From Nostocales cyanobacterium HT-58-2 (GTDB lineage Bacteria; Cyanobacteriota; Cyanobacteriia; Cyanobacteriales; Nostocaceae), in NCBI GenBank assembly GCA_002163975.1, contig CP019636.1:2827001-2891000 (forward strand): a DNA stretch of 64,000 nt, in the 5' to 3' direction. Below, piece by piece: positions 1 to 9,792 of this stretch; the first letter of the stretch is position 1, and each line of letters starts with the position of its first letter. A program made the translations under genes and the position numbers. The notes beneath the pieces were generated by a model that saw only the letters and a list, made by a program, of their open reading frames with translations, was not told where the DNA came from and made no database searches.

Positions 1-1
1 T

Positions 2-298
2 CTCGCGCCACTACTAGAACTTGCTGCGATGTGGAAAGCTGCCAATTTTCGCCATATTCCGCCAGGTGCTGTTGGAGCGTTGCGGGAACTGCTCAAACGT
101 GGTGGAGGGCAACTTGCCAATGATATGGACAATAATTCCTCCTCGGCTCATCGCAGTTCGTGGGATACATTCCTAGAAGAGGTAGAACAAGGATTTATTT
201 CTCAGCCGGGGATAACAGATACTACGCATCCATATGGCAAGGATTTCACCCGTCGTCCACGTATCCGTAAAATAGGGACAGATTCTGAGAATCACTAA
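2..298 (+). CDS. 3' end of an unrecognised gene, cut by the window edge
   Basis: The frame is open from base 2 to a stop at 296-298, so the ATG at 29 is probably internal and the gene begins before the window. The visible product is about 98 residues, hydrophilic, with a Gly/Leu/Arg-rich stretch and an Arg-rich tail. No signal peptide or membrane segment is visible. I do not recognise the family. The neighbouring gene is convergent, its stop lying 45 bp away. Confidence 0.4.
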   Translation, partial: LAPLLELAAMWKAANFRHIPPGAVGALRELLKRGGGQLANDMDNNSSSAHRSSWDTFLEEVEQGFISQPGITDTTHPYGKDFTRRPRIRKIGTDSENH

Positions 299-342
299 AA
301 TCAAGTTTAACGAGGCAGTGTGCTTCTCAGTCAGCTTTGGAT

Positions 343-1758
343 TCAACGCGGATCGCCAATCAGGACAAAAGGCGACCAATAATAAGGATGACGCTCAATT
401 TGCTTGAGCTTGGCTTTTTGCAGTGCTTCTGTTTTGCTCATGCCTTGTTTAATGTTTTTATAAAACTCAATCATCAGATTCCGCGTTGCTTCATCCTCAA
501 CCGCCCACAAACCCGCCATCACTGCTTTAGCACCAGCACGCTCAAAGATGTAAGCAACACCTACAATTCCCTCTCCAGAAGAATTGGTTGCTTGAGCAGT
601 TTGACAAGCGCTAAGAGTTAGCAGTTGCGTACCTTGTAGCCCCAAACGAGCAGCATCAGCAATATCAAATTGAGTATCGGCAAAGAGTAATGTATTCTTT
701 TTTAAATTCAATCTTTTACAATCTTCGTTTTGGAAGCAACCGTGAGTTGCCAGGTGCACCAAGGGAAAACGGAAAGCGTAAGTTTTGAAGTTGTTTACAG
801 TGGCATCGTTGCCGAGATAAGCTTGACTTGTGGGAAACAGTTGAGTGATATTTTTAACTTCTTCCTCTGCTCCTGGCAAATTTTGTGGCTCGCGAGGTAC
901 AGGGTTCCCAAATGCCAAGACAGCTTGTTGTTGGCGTACAAGCTTCTGCGCTGTCGGTGGTTCTAAGGAACGAGTAGAAATGCGAGTCAGATAGTTGACA
1001 GGATATTTCTGGATTAGGAATTCCTGTTTTTGTTTGTCGTAAAGAGTTTCAAAAGGAAAGTAACGTAGTTTACCACTGGCGATGATGCTTAACTCTTTGG
1101 GAGACAAAGCCTGAATTTGTTTCTCCACAGGGCGAATCAGGATATCGTAGAGTGGGCTGCTACCAGTTTCGATGTAGCTATCATCACCATCATTTTGCAC
1201 TTGTTTGGAGTACTGAGTGAGGAGTTGATTGAACTTAGTACGGTTAATGGGTGTTTTAACAACATTCAAACGGTCTTTAGTTAAAACAAAGATGGCGATG
1301 GAATTGCGGAGTATGACTGGTTGAACAACAACCGTTCCTGTTGGGATAGAAGATTTCAGCTTTTCAATATCTGGGGGCGTGGTTTCAAACAGTTCTGCCA
1401 CCTCAGGAAAATCCTGGGAAATACGCTCTGCATCCTTGTAAACTTGTGCTTCTAATTGCCGAACTTGTTGAGATAAACCCTCGGAAAACTTATCTTGTAG
1501 TTTTTGTCGTAGGGCTTGGAGTTGTTGATTTTGCTGATTCCATCTGTCAAGTGCTAACTGTACTTGTGGGTTGGCAACTTTGGCGTTAACCAAGCGAGTG
1601 TAATCAGCAAGTTCTGCTGTGGTGAATAAGTTAACCCACTCAAAGGCTTCGTCATATTGTTTTTGATCAATAAGGATATCGACTAGATCGCTTACGCTTC
1701 CATTAGCCTGGAGAAACTTTTGGCGATTTTGCTTCTGTAAACCTTGGCGCATTGACAA
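343..1758 (-). CDS. CHAT-domain (caspase-like) C-terminal portion
   Basis: This is the catalytic 3' part of the TPR-CHAT gene. The 471-residue stretch from a TTG codon has a helical linker followed by the CHAT fold. The expected His-Cys pair is present: His in the LATHG motif (about residue 339) and Cys in the SACQT motif (about residue 385). It ends in the usual WSPFVLIGDP signature. The TTG is unlikely to be the true start, because the frame stays open upstream through several TPR units to about 2740. If the upstream frameshift is real, this portion could only be made by internal initiation. Peptidase activity is a family inference. Confidence 0.8.
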   Translation of the reverse strand: MSMRQGLQKQNRQKFLQANGSVSDLVDILIDQKQYDEAFEWVNLFTTAELADYTRLVNAKVANPQVQLALDRWNQQNQQLQALRQKLQDKFSEGLSQQVRQLEAQVYKDAERISQDFPEVAELFETTPPDIEKLKSSIPTGTVVVQPVILRNSIAIFVLTKDRLNVVKTPINRTKFNQLLTQYSKQVQNDGDDSYIETGSSPLYDILIRPVEKQIQALSPKELSIIASGKLRYFPFETLYDKQKQEFLIQKYPVNYLTRISTRSLEPPTAQKLVRQQQAVLAFGNPVPREPQNLPGAEEEVKNITQLFPTSQAYLGNDATVNNFKTYAFRFPLVHLATHGCFQNEDCKRLNLKKNTLLFADTQFDIADAARLGLQGTQLLTLSACQTAQATNSSGEGIVGVAYIFERAGAKAVMAGLWAVEDEATRNLMIEFYKNIKQGMSKTEALQKAKLKQIERHPYYWSPFVLIGDPR

Positions 1759-1841
1759 GATAATTTTGACAGATTGCTCTAAATATGAAATGGCATCAGT
1801 CGGTCGATTTGTATTACGATATACAATACCAATATTACCTA

Positions 1842-3250
1842 AAATTACAGCTTCGCCTGTGCGATCACCGACAGCGTGAGAAAGGGGCAGAGATTGGTTG
1901 TAGTACTTGAGTGCTTCTTGCTTTTGTCCTAAAGCGGAGTAGACTCCACCGATGTTATTGAGGGTTCTCGCTTCAATAGAGCGATCACCGACAGCGCGAG
2001 AAAGGGGCAGAGATTGGTTGTAGTACTTGAGTGCTTCCTGCTTTTGTCCTAAAGCGTCGTAGACTCCACCGATGTTATTGAGGATGCTTGCTTCAAGAGA
2101 GCGAGCGCCGACAGCGCGAGAAAGGGGCAGAGATTGGTTGTAGTACTTGAGTGCTTCTTGCTTTTGTCCTAAAGCGTCGTAGACTCCACCGATGTTATTG
2201 AGGATGCTTGCTTCAATAGAGCGATCACCGACAGCGCGAGAAAGGGGCAGAGATTGGTTGAAGTACTTGAGTGCTTCTTGCTTTTGTCCTAAATCGTCGT
2301 AGACTCGACCGATGTTATTGAGGGTTGTTGCTTCGCCCGTGCGATCGCCGACAGCGCGAGAAAGGGGCAGAGATTGGTTGAAGTACTTGAGTGCTTCTTG
2401 CTTTTGTCCTAAAGCGTCGTAGACTCCACCGATGTTATCGAGGGTTGTTGCTTCACCCGTGCGATCACCGACAGCGCGAGAAAGGGGCAGAGATTGGTTG
2501 AAGTACTTGAGTGCTTCCTGCTTTTGTCCTAAAGCGTCGTAGACTCCACCGATGTTATCGAGGGTTGTTGCTTCGCCCGTGCGATCGCCGACAGCGCGAG
2601 AAAGGGGCAGAGATTGGTTGTAGTACTTGAGTGCTTCTTGCTTTTGTCCTAAAGCGTCGTAGACTCCACCGATGTTATTGAGGATTCTTGCTTCGCCCGT
2701 GCGATCGCCGACAGCGCGAGAAAGGGGCAGAGATTGGTTGTAAGTACTTGAGTGCTTCCTTGCTTTTGTCCTAAAGCGTCGTAGACTCCACCGATGTTAT
2801 CGAGGGTTGTTGCTTCGCCCGTGCGATCGCCGACAGCGCGAGAAAGGGGCAGAGATTGGTTGTAGTACTTGAGTGCTTCTTGCTTTTGTCCTAAAGCGTC
2901 GTAGACTCCACCGATGTTATTGAGGATTCTTGCTTCGCCCGTGCGATCGCCGACAGCGCGAGAAAGGGGCAGAGATTGGTTGTAGTACTTGAGTGCTTCT
3001 TGCTTTTGTCCTAAAGCGTCGTAGACGAGACCGATGTTATTGAGGGTTTTCGCTTCGCCCGTGCGGTAGCCGACAGCGCGAGAAAGGAGCAGAGATTGGT
3101 TGTAGAATTTGAGTGCTTCTTGCTTTTGTCCTAAAGCGTCGTAGACGAGACCGATGTTATTGAGGGTTGTTGCTTCGCCCGTGCGGTAGCCGACAGCGCG
3201 AAAAAGGGGCAGAGATTGGTTGTAGTACTTTAGTGCTTGCTGACGCTCAC
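1842..3250 (-). repeat. Tandem 120-bp repeat array encoding TPR units
   Basis: About 11-12 head-to-tail units of 120 bp (40 codons) encode TPR helices of the kinesin-light-chain type. Units differ by only a few bases, for example TGTAGTACTT versus TGAAGTACTT and TCTTGC versus TCCTGC. Such similarity suggests recent unit duplication or gene conversion. One unit (2701-2790) is 122 bp long and causes the frameshift. Confidence 0.9.
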
Positions 3251-3568
3251 CAATTTTGTCATGGTTCAAACCAAGTCCAAGCAGTGCAGTTGCTTCAAGT
3301 TTTTTATTTTGAAGTTCTCGTGCAATCGTGAGAACTTGCTGAAATATTTGTATTGCCTGTTGGTGTTGCTGTTGCTGTGTTTGTTGTACTCCTTGCTCTA
3401 ATAATTGTTCTGCTTGTTGAGCTTGAGAGTTTTGAGTTTGTCCCCAACTGGGTTGAACTATGAGCAATGCGGAAACAGGAGTTATGCACACACCCAAAGC
3501 CAGTAGAGGAGTGATAATTTTTTTCATACAACGAACTCATATCAATTAGCTTTTGTATCAATTTCATA

Positions 3569-4171
3569 TCAATAAGGTGTGGAAGGTGTGGCTCGAATAG
3601 ACATCGTTTTTTGTTGCAGATTAAACTGCATTTCATCCACAACATACTGTCTATCTTTTGCTACTGCCTGAACACCACGCAACCGCTCTGGGGTAACCAC
3701 AGGTAGTCCCAAGTTTACGACTGCTAAACCCTGATTAGCATTTTTGATTGTAAAATTACTGAGTGGAAGACCGCTCCAAATAACTTGCTGAGCTTGAGGG
3801 CGATCTCGCTCACCACGAATAGTCGGAGGTCCATTGCTTCTGTAAACTGTCGCACCATTTCTGAAAACAACTTTTTCAACATCTTTTAACGGAATCGAGA
3901 GAGTTTTGCCACTACGCTGTATTGATAGTGTTTGCCCTGATGGCTCAATCGCCGTCACCCGTCCACTGCGTGATTCACCCCCCTTAAGCAAGACATCTGC
4001 TAATTCGGGTAACGCCACAGAAACTGTCAATGGCTCTGCTTGGAGTTGTGCTTGTGTTAATAGGAAACTTTTCTTTTCTACATTCTTACCAGTAACAGCT
4101 TGAGAGTTGACTACTAATCCTGTTACCGTAACGATAACTGCCACAACTGATACCTTGAAATTAGGTTTCAT
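3569..4171 (-). CDS. Secreted hypothetical protein
   Basis: A 200-residue protein with an N-terminal signal peptide (positively charged start, hydrophobic residues about 8-25, then polar). The mature part contains a small beta-rich motif around residues 60-95 (repeated SGRVTAIE / SGKTLSIPLKDVEKV), which resembles a short SH3/PRC-like barrel. I cannot name the family. It lies 41 bp upstream of the TPR-CHAT gene on the same strand, so the two are probably cotranscribed. An exported accessory to the TPR-CHAT product is an inference from position only. Confidence 0.6.
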   Translation of the reverse strand: MKPNFKVSVVAVIVTVTGLVVNSQAVTGKNVEKKSFLLTQAQLQAEPLTVSVALPELADVLLKGGESRSGRVTAIEPSGQTLSIQRSGKTLSIPLKDVEKVVFRNGATVYRSNGPPTIRGERDRPQAQQVIWSGLPLSNFTIKNANQGLAVVNLGLPVVTPERLRGVQAVAKDRQYVVDEMQFNLQQKTMSIRATPSTPY

Positions 4172-4316
4172 AGCTTGAAGAATGCCTTTGATAGCATTTC
4201 AATTGCTTTGTTATACTTCTCAATTATTTAGCAAACTTCTATCAAAAAAGACGATCAATTAATGAATTGATAGATAGTATTAACATTGCTACTTTATTGA
4301 CTTTTGGAGTACTTTT

Positions 4317-5204
4317 GTGAGCCAGGCTCCTCAACTTAATAAGGAACCCAATATTTTAGGAAAATTTGCCAGTGTTGTTGGTTTACTAAGTATTGCACTG
4401 TTTTTTGCAGGCTGGATTTACCGCTGGTCATATTTCTACTTCTTTCAACTAGAAGTCACTAACCTCGACTTTCCGGCACAGTCTTTTCTTTTCGTTCCCC
4501 TACAAATATTTCTGGGAGATGGTAAAACAATATTGAGAACTGTATTTGCTTTTCTCCTTGTGGTGATCGCTATTCAACTGACTTTATGGTTGATTAGGAT
4601 AATAACTGAGGCATTCGTCAACACATTTAACCAATTTTTATTAACTCGAGTCATCCCTGCGACCCAGCGTAAACGCTCATGGTTCGCTAAGCAATTAAAC
4701 TCTCTGGCTACCTTTAGTTCTTTGCAACTGCGTTCGGTCGAGTTTTTGCGCTCATTGGTGAATGAAATAGTTATAGTCTCTTGGGTTTTAATTGTGATAT
4801 TTTGGCTGGCTCGGGTGCAAGGTCTTGCAGATGCTCGCCGAGACGCTGGTCAAAACTCCACTTTGCCTGTGGTAACGCTGATTACACCTGAAGATAAATT
4901 TGCATTAGGACGCAAACTTGACGATGTGTTTGCAGATCCAGCGTTAAAAGGCTACCGAATTATAGGAGATAGAGGTTTATTCGATGAGCTGCGTGGCATG
5001 GAAGATAATGATACCACCAATCCCAACCAACCCAGAATTTGGCGCATCCTCCTAGAACGTGGCGGTTGGATTTATTTGTTTCAAGCATTGCCCCCAAATG
5101 CAAAACCGAATGAACGTCCATTGGTGTTGGCTGTTCAAGAAGGTGACAAGGGACATATATTGATTCGCAGCCCAGAAGTTTCTCAGACAAAACCAAATCT
5201 CTAA
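4317..5204 (+). CDS. Integral membrane protein of unknown function
   Basis: A 295-residue protein starting at GTG 4317, divergent from the secreted-protein gene. Hydrophobic segments at about residues 15-37, 55-95 (one or two helices) and 150-170 precede a soluble C-terminal domain of about 120 residues beginning near the TPEDKF motif. The N-terminal segment is rich in Trp, Tyr and Phe. No catalytic signature is visible and I do not recognise the family. Confidence 0.6.
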   Translation: MSQAPQLNKEPNILGKFASVVGLLSIALFFAGWIYRWSYFYFFQLEVTNLDFPAQSFLFVPLQIFLGDGKTILRTVFAFLLVVIAIQLTLWLIRIITEAFVNTFNQFLLTRVIPATQRKRSWFAKQLNSLATFSSLQLRSVEFLRSLVNEIVIVSWVLIVIFWLARVQGLADARRDAGQNSTLPVVTLITPEDKFALGRKLDDVFADPALKGYRIIGDRGLFDELRGMEDNDTTNPNQPRIWRILLERGGWIYLFQALPPNAKPNERPLVLAVQEGDKGHILIRSPEVSQTKPNL

Positions 5205-5246
5205 CAGCCAGGGAACCTGAACAAGAATTCATCCATCATTGCCAGG

Positions 5247-5500
5247 TCAATAATTCCAATGATTGAGAACAACAAACTCCTTTTCAAGCGGATACTCTGC
5301 TTTTTCTAAATTTGCAATTGCCTTGACGATTGCCTGATAACTCATGTTCTTGGCTGCATCTGAATCTTGATAAACTGCCAAAATTCCTGGATGTGCTGAT
5401 TCAGTTGATGCAATTGCTGGAAATTATTACAGTTGCGTGTGAGTAGTACCCGCTCATGTTCTTTGGCGTAATCTAGTACGACTGAATCCAGAAATAGCGT
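5247..5500 (-). pseudogene. Decayed DUF5615-type PIN-like toxin gene
   Basis: Reading the minus strand gives two overlapping frames that together match the C-terminal half of a DUF5615 PIN-like protein: a first part ending around HQLNQ and, after a one-base shift near 5395-5400, a second part from HPGILAVYQDSDAAK to a stop at 5247-5249. No start or N-terminal Asp motif can be found upstream. The remaining bases up to the IS630 (5501-5822) are AT-rich and hold no convincing gene. In the inversion model they would lie just downstream of the ABC-transporter gene now at 49 kb. Confidence 0.55.
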
Positions 5501-5865
5501 TGATGTCTATTAGGCATCTTGCCGTGTTTATGAGTTTTAGAATGACCATAGAGCCGACATTTTATTGCTTAAGCAAAGTGATAATTGATTCTCTACTTTA
5601 CCAAACCCACATCATCTTGACGCACTACCCCTAAGTTTAGCAACACCTTTTTTATATTTTCTTAATAGATAGTTTTGTTTTCTTAGATAAGATAAGGTAA
5701 TATCTATAGTCTAATCATTCAATCTCAAAATATTTCTGATGGGCTTTTTAATATCATTTAGCTAATGATATATAGATTGTAGTTATTGAATCTGTTTTTT
5801 TTCAAGGAATCCCTCCTTTATACCAATTCTGTATGAAGATGCGCCAAACTGCGTCAAACTTATAG

Positions 5866-6384
5866 ATGGGTGCATTGAGTAATTTTGTTATGAGTCGTCC
5901 ATTCCAAATCGAGATTTCAGAAAGTCAAGAAGAATTGGAGAAAGCTCTCAAACATGCCACAGCAGCAAGCAGCAAAGAAAGATTGCAAATGCTCTACTGG
6001 CTCAAGAGTGGTCAAGTCAGCAGCAGGCGATCGCTGGCAGAACGTTTAGGGCGTGATGAAGCAACCATAACTCGTTGGGTGAGAAAGTATAAAGATGAAG
6101 GACGAAGGGGCTTACTTGAAGTAAAACATGCACCAGGGAAAGTTCTGAGCATAAGTGGTTCAGACTTAGAACGGTTGAAACAGAAGTTGCAGGAACCATC
6201 TGGGTTTCAAAGCTATAGTCAAATTCAACAATGGCTCAAGAGCGAATTAGGACTTTCACTTGCCTACAAAACAGTCTATGAAATTGTTCGCAAGCGTTTG
6301 GGTGCGAAATTGAAAGTGCCTCGTCCTCAAAGCACCAAACAACACCCAGAAAGCCTATCTCACTTTAAAAAAAACTGCCTCTAG
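5866..6384 (+). CDS. IS630 transposase, helix-turn-helix part
   Basis: This 172-residue ORF is the DNA-binding half of an IS630 transposase, with two helix-turn-helix regions (around SRRSLAERLGRDEATITRW and SYSQIQQWLK). It ends just after a run of eight A residues that forms the classic slippery heptamer A_AAA_AAC in the zero frame (6369-6375). A -1 slip there joins it in register to the next ORF, giving one transposase of about 350 residues. The upstream Met at codon 9 is an equally good start. Confidence 0.8.
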   Translation: MGALSNFVMSRPFQIEISESQEELEKALKHATAASSKERLQMLYWLKSGQVSSRRSLAERLGRDEATITRWVRKYKDEGRRGLLEVKHAPGKVLSISGSDLERLKQKLQEPSGFQSYSQIQQWLKSELGLSLAYKTVYEIVRKRLGAKLKVPRPQSTKQHPESLSHFKKNCL

Positions 6385-6395
6385 CATTCAAATTC

Positions 6396-6947
6396 TTGCA
6401 GGAAGAGTTTGGAGAGGGTAAACGATTGAGGTACTTGTGCCAGGATGAAACACGTTTAGGATTAAAGACAATTGCAGGACGTTTAATTACGGCTAAAGGA
6501 GTTAAACCCGTGGGTTTAAGCCAATGGCAACGTGAAAATTTTTATTTATACGGAGTCGTAGAACCCCTAAGTGGATACAGCTTTTTCTATGAGTTCCCCT
6601 ACCTCAATAGTGATTGTTTTCAAAACTTTTTGGAGTTGCTCTCTGCTGACCTTGGTGATGATATCGCGGTTATCCAGTTCGACCAAGGGTCTTTTCACAA
6701 AGCGAAAGCTCTCGATTATCCAGATAACATTATCCCTATTTTTCAACCTCCTCACTCTCCTCAACTCAACCCAATTGAGCGGTTTTGGGAATTTCTCAAA
6801 TCTCAACTCCAATGGGAAAATTGTCAAACCCTCACACAACTACAGCAGAAGTTAACTGATGTCCTCAAAGCAATTACACCTTCCATGATTTCCTCTCTCA
6901 CTTCTTACGACTTTATTCTTGAAGCTTTATTTAGCGCAGCTTTATAA
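6396..6947 (+). CDS. IS630 transposase, DDE catalytic part
   Basis: The second frame encodes the DDE domain: first Asp in CQDETRLG, second in IQFDQGSFH, and the Glu in LNPIERFWEFLK, the usual IS630 spacing. The TTG at 6396 is probably not a real start. The frame is open upstream to the A8 run, so expression by -1 frameshifting from the preceding ORF is the best reading. No disabling mutation is visible. Confidence 0.8.
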   Translation: MQEEFGEGKRLRYLCQDETRLGLKTIAGRLITAKGVKPVGLSQWQRENFYLYGVVEPLSGYSFFYEFPYLNSDCFQNFLELLSADLGDDIAVIQFDQGSFHKAKALDYPDNIIPIFQPPHSPQLNPIERFWEFLKSQLQWENCQTLTQLQQKLTDVLKAITPSMISSLTSYDFILEALFSAAL

Positions 6948-7176
6948 AGAAATGGTATTAGGTGTAGGAGCCAGCAATAAGAAACGCTCCGACCAGCAAT
7001 AATGATCATTCTGAGCCAGGATTAATTGCAACTATGTTAGTGAGTTGAGCCAGGATTATCTACAACTGGGACAGGATTAACTGCAACCAGCCAGCAATAA
7101 CTTGCTTTGAGCCAGAATTGTTTGCAACTAGAATCAAAAAAATTTTTGTTAAAATATTAGTAATATTAATAACTAA

Positions 7177-8148
7177 TTAAATAGGTAATCCTGCGGCTAA
7201 CATTTGTTCTTGTAATTCGCGTGTTCTGGTGGGGTCAAGTTGTCCTCGTAATAAAGAGCGAATCTCAGATGGTTTAGCATTTAACTGTTCAGATAGGCTT
7301 TTGACGTTGTAGCCATGCCGCGTCAAAGTTGGCTCTAAGTCATCAATCTGCTTGGACAGAATCGACTCGACAATGGAGAGCGTGACAATTGCTTCCCCCA
7401 TACGATGAGCTTCCTCGAAGGATAAAGATAAGTGCATTTCTATTTGAAGGGGGGTTCTCAACCGCGTACAGAGTAGGTCAATGGCTTCTGCTGTAATTAA
7501 ATTCTCCAGTAATGTTCCTTCTTTTGTGCAGGAAGAAAGCAGCCATTCGATGTACTGGCGCTGGCTACCCCCAATACTGTCGAGAGAGAAGATGACTGTG
7601 CGGTAGCCGATTTCTTCCATCATAGGACGACGTAAATCATTTTTGAGTTTAGGATGGCCTGCCAGGATAATAGAAAGGATGCCCCCACTATCTTCCACCA
7701 CTTCAATTAGGCGCTTGAGTCCTGTCAAAGTGCTGCTATGTAGGTCGTGCGCTTCATCGACAAACAGAGCCACTGGCTTCTTACCTTTGCGAATTAGCTC
7801 TTGCAGCTCCCTTTCCCGCTTTTCGCCTTGAGTGGAAATCTTGACTTCCTTATCCGATGATAAGTCGTAGAACAAGGCAGCAATGAGCGTTGGTAAGGTC
7901 GCTCGATTTTTATCTACTGACAGAGATTTAGAAACCAATATCTTGCCTTCTTTCTTTAAGGCTTCTTGCAACCGCCGCAATGTCACAGTCTTGCCGCACC
8001 CAACAACGCCTGTGACAGCAATCATTTTCCCCTGTGGAATTGCCGCTTTAATCTCTTTAAACAACTGCCTCAAGTGGTCTGTTTCGTAATATCCTGCTCG
8101 CCGAAATTCCTTCACCAACCCATAAAATTCCATCACTTCAGTCAGCAT
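7177..8148 (-). CDS. tniB: TniB/TnsC-like transposition ATPase (copy 1)
   Basis: A 323-residue AAA+ ATPase of the TniB/ExeA type, with Walker A GVVGCGKT near residue 49 and Walker B ALFVDEAHD. The C-terminal region is helical. Such ATPases select or mark target DNA and stimulate the TniA transposase. It overlaps the end of tniA by 11 bp. The sequence is identical to the copy-2 protein, so this gene itself is intact although its partner is frameshifted. Confidence 0.88.
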   Translation of the reverse strand: MLTEVMEFYGLVKEFRRAGYYETDHLRQLFKEIKAAIPQGKMIAVTGVVGCGKTVTLRRLQEALKKEGKILVSKSLSVDKNRATLPTLIAALFYDLSSDKEVKISTQGEKRERELQELIRKGKKPVALFVDEAHDLHSSTLTGLKRLIEVVEDSGGILSIILAGHPKLKNDLRRPMMEEIGYRTVIFSLDSIGGSQRQYIEWLLSSCTKEGTLLENLITAEAIDLLCTRLRTPLQIEMHLSLSFEEAHRMGEAIVTLSIVESILSKQIDDLEPTLTRHGYNVKSLSEQLNAKPSEIRSLLRGQLDPTRTRELQEQMLAAGLPI

Positions 8149-9792
8149 CTTTGTTTTCCCGCCTTTGCTTAAAGTAGTGCCGCACTCGTTCCAAAATCAC
8201 CTTTTTAGAAAGCGTTTGGGCTAAGAGTTCATCGATGAAAGCCCGCTCTTGCTCCGACAATCTTGCTAGGGGTAGGGCAAGATTATCCGCAATGGCTCGT
8301 TTGGCAGCGAGGATGCTGGGATAGGTAAACTCCTGGAATGGGTCTGGATCTTGGAAAGGAATGATTATGGGTTCGCTCTTTGGCTGTGATGGAGCCAGAA
8401 ATTGAAGCTCTCGGTTTCCTTCTAAGGCGGCCCGAGGCAAAACTAACCCAGTAGCCAGGGCAGCAATTCGGTCAGCTCGCTCCTGCGTTTTACTTTTCTT
8501 AAACTTGCGGTAGCGATGTAATGGAATCGGCCCGTCCACGGGTAGGTAAGGCCCATACTTAGTTCCGTCTTTCTCCACGTATAATTCATTGTCAAACAAC
8601 CCCCACCAAAGGACGACAGTTTCTCCAAGTCAGGGTTTACTTCGTAAGCCACCCCTGCTACTGATACCCTGGCACAAGCATCCACCTTACGTTGTTCCGG
8701 CTCCCTGGCAAAAGTACAAAACCGCTCCCAGCTACACATGGACTGCAATCCTTTTACTGGTAAGTGTAAAAGCCAATCTTCTAAACGAGAATGGTTCTCT
8801 TGGCGATGGGGTTGATTGTTATAGTGCAGCAGGTACTGGTGCAACCAACGGTTGGCTTCTTGTTCCGTTTGGGGTTGGTGAAAGTGGTAAAGGGTTTCAT
8901 GGGCTTCCTTCACTGTCCGAAACGGGCGTTCTACTTTGCCTTTCGCCCGAGCCGTTACCCGCCGCCCGTCTTTGCCATTGGGCAGATGAGTAACTAATTT
9001 TACTCCCAAACATTCCATGACGTTCTGAAATACCCGACTTTTGCTAATCGGGCCATTGTCCGTATAAAGCATTTGTGGAATACCTTGAAAACCAAACCCT
9101 TCTATGGTTTTGGCACTCATGGCGTTAAATAGGAAGCGCAAAGCCGCTTCTACGTCCTCCCCATAAACACAGTGGTATTCCTGGTAACATACTCCACTTC
9201 TGTCATCAACGACACTGTAGAGCATCAACTGTGGGTTTCCACGCCCTGGCTGAATCCAAGTAGGAAGATCAAGGTGTTTTAAATCTGAGGGGCTGAGATC
9301 AAAGTGCCAGCAATCATTGCTCATGTCAGCTTGAAAGCGCACCGCAGGAGGCTGGCGCGTCATTGAGGTGTGGTCGTAGCCCCAGGTTTTTAAGTAGTAG
9401 TTGACGCTACTTTTAGTCAACAATCCGGCAGGAGGCTGGACAAATCCATCAGGCGTTTCCATACCGTACTCTTCCAGCAGTTGAATTGCCCGAGCAGTTG
9501 AGACATGTCTTCCTTTCTTGTTGCTGGTACGGATTTTGAAGGCAGCAATAATTTCGCAGTAGCGTTCCATCTCTGCTGTTGATAACTTGCGCGGTGTCCC
9601 CCTATCTGAACGCCCTTCTGCTTTGGGACGAGACCGCTCTCGCAATGCCCGATACACTGTGTCTAGTGACACACCGTAGCTAGTGGCAGCTTCTTCAATC
9701 AGTTTTCGTCGCTCTCGAGACCTTGGTGGAAATAATTCTAGTCTCTGCCGTAATTGAACTAACGCATCATTAGGAATCTGCTTCCGGCTCAT
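8138..9792 (-). pseudogene. tniA: TniA-like transposase, frameshifted (copy 1)
   Basis: The 5' frame (from 9792) encodes an N-terminal helix-turn-helix region and an rve/DDE integrase core (HFDLS, YTDNGP and the Glu in KVERPFRTVKE). At about 8622-8626 the sequence reads GACTTGGAGAAAC where copy 2 has GACTTGGCAGGAGAAAC, a 4-bp loss of CAGG between short repeats. The frame shifts and the Mu-type C-terminal domain (8138-8599) falls out of phase. The product would lack the domain that contacts TniB, so this copy probably depends on copy 2 for movement. Confidence 0.88.

Larger units (their letters stand above)
343..3527 (-). pseudogene. TPR-CHAT protein gene, frameshifted inside one TPR unit
   Basis: Read as one gene from the ATG at 3527, this encodes a signal peptide (first ~30 residues, ending near a Gly-Gln after a hydrophobic run), about a dozen 40-residue TPR units and a C-terminal CHAT peptidase-like domain, roughly 1,060 residues in all. 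The frame breaks in the unit at about 2740-2763. Compared with its neighbours, that unit has an extra A in TGTAAGTAC and an extra base in GCTTCCTTGC. Both shifts act in the same direction, so the reading frame is not restored. The 5' part (2649-3527) then runs into a short out-of-frame tail, and the 3' part stays open from the break to 343. The gene may be truly inactivated, or the two insertions may be a consensus error in a near-identical repeat array. The family is abundant in filamentous cyanobacteria, and CHAT proteases act in caspase-like signalling. Confidence 0.75.
5823..6955 (+). mobile_element. IS630-family insertion sequence
   Basis: Short inverted ends CCAATTCT (left) and AGAAATGG (right) lie immediately inside TA dinucleotides on both sides, the target duplication expected for IS630. 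The element carries a transposase split over two frames. It sits 7 bp from the end of transposon copy 1, so it landed next to that transposon or the transposon next to it. Confidence 0.75.

Noticed and set aside
1842..3250. Regular 120-bp repeats that might be read as a CRISPR or satellite array
   Set aside because: The repeats encode TPR helices in one frame with no unique spacers; they are coding repeats.
7643..8172. Three short plus-strand ORFs across tniB (mirrored in copy 2)
   Set aside because: Antisense to an intact AAA+ ATPase gene.
8589..8997. ORFs on the plus strand of tniA copy 1
   Set aside because: Shadows of the frameshifted transposase; no start signals and no recognisable domain.
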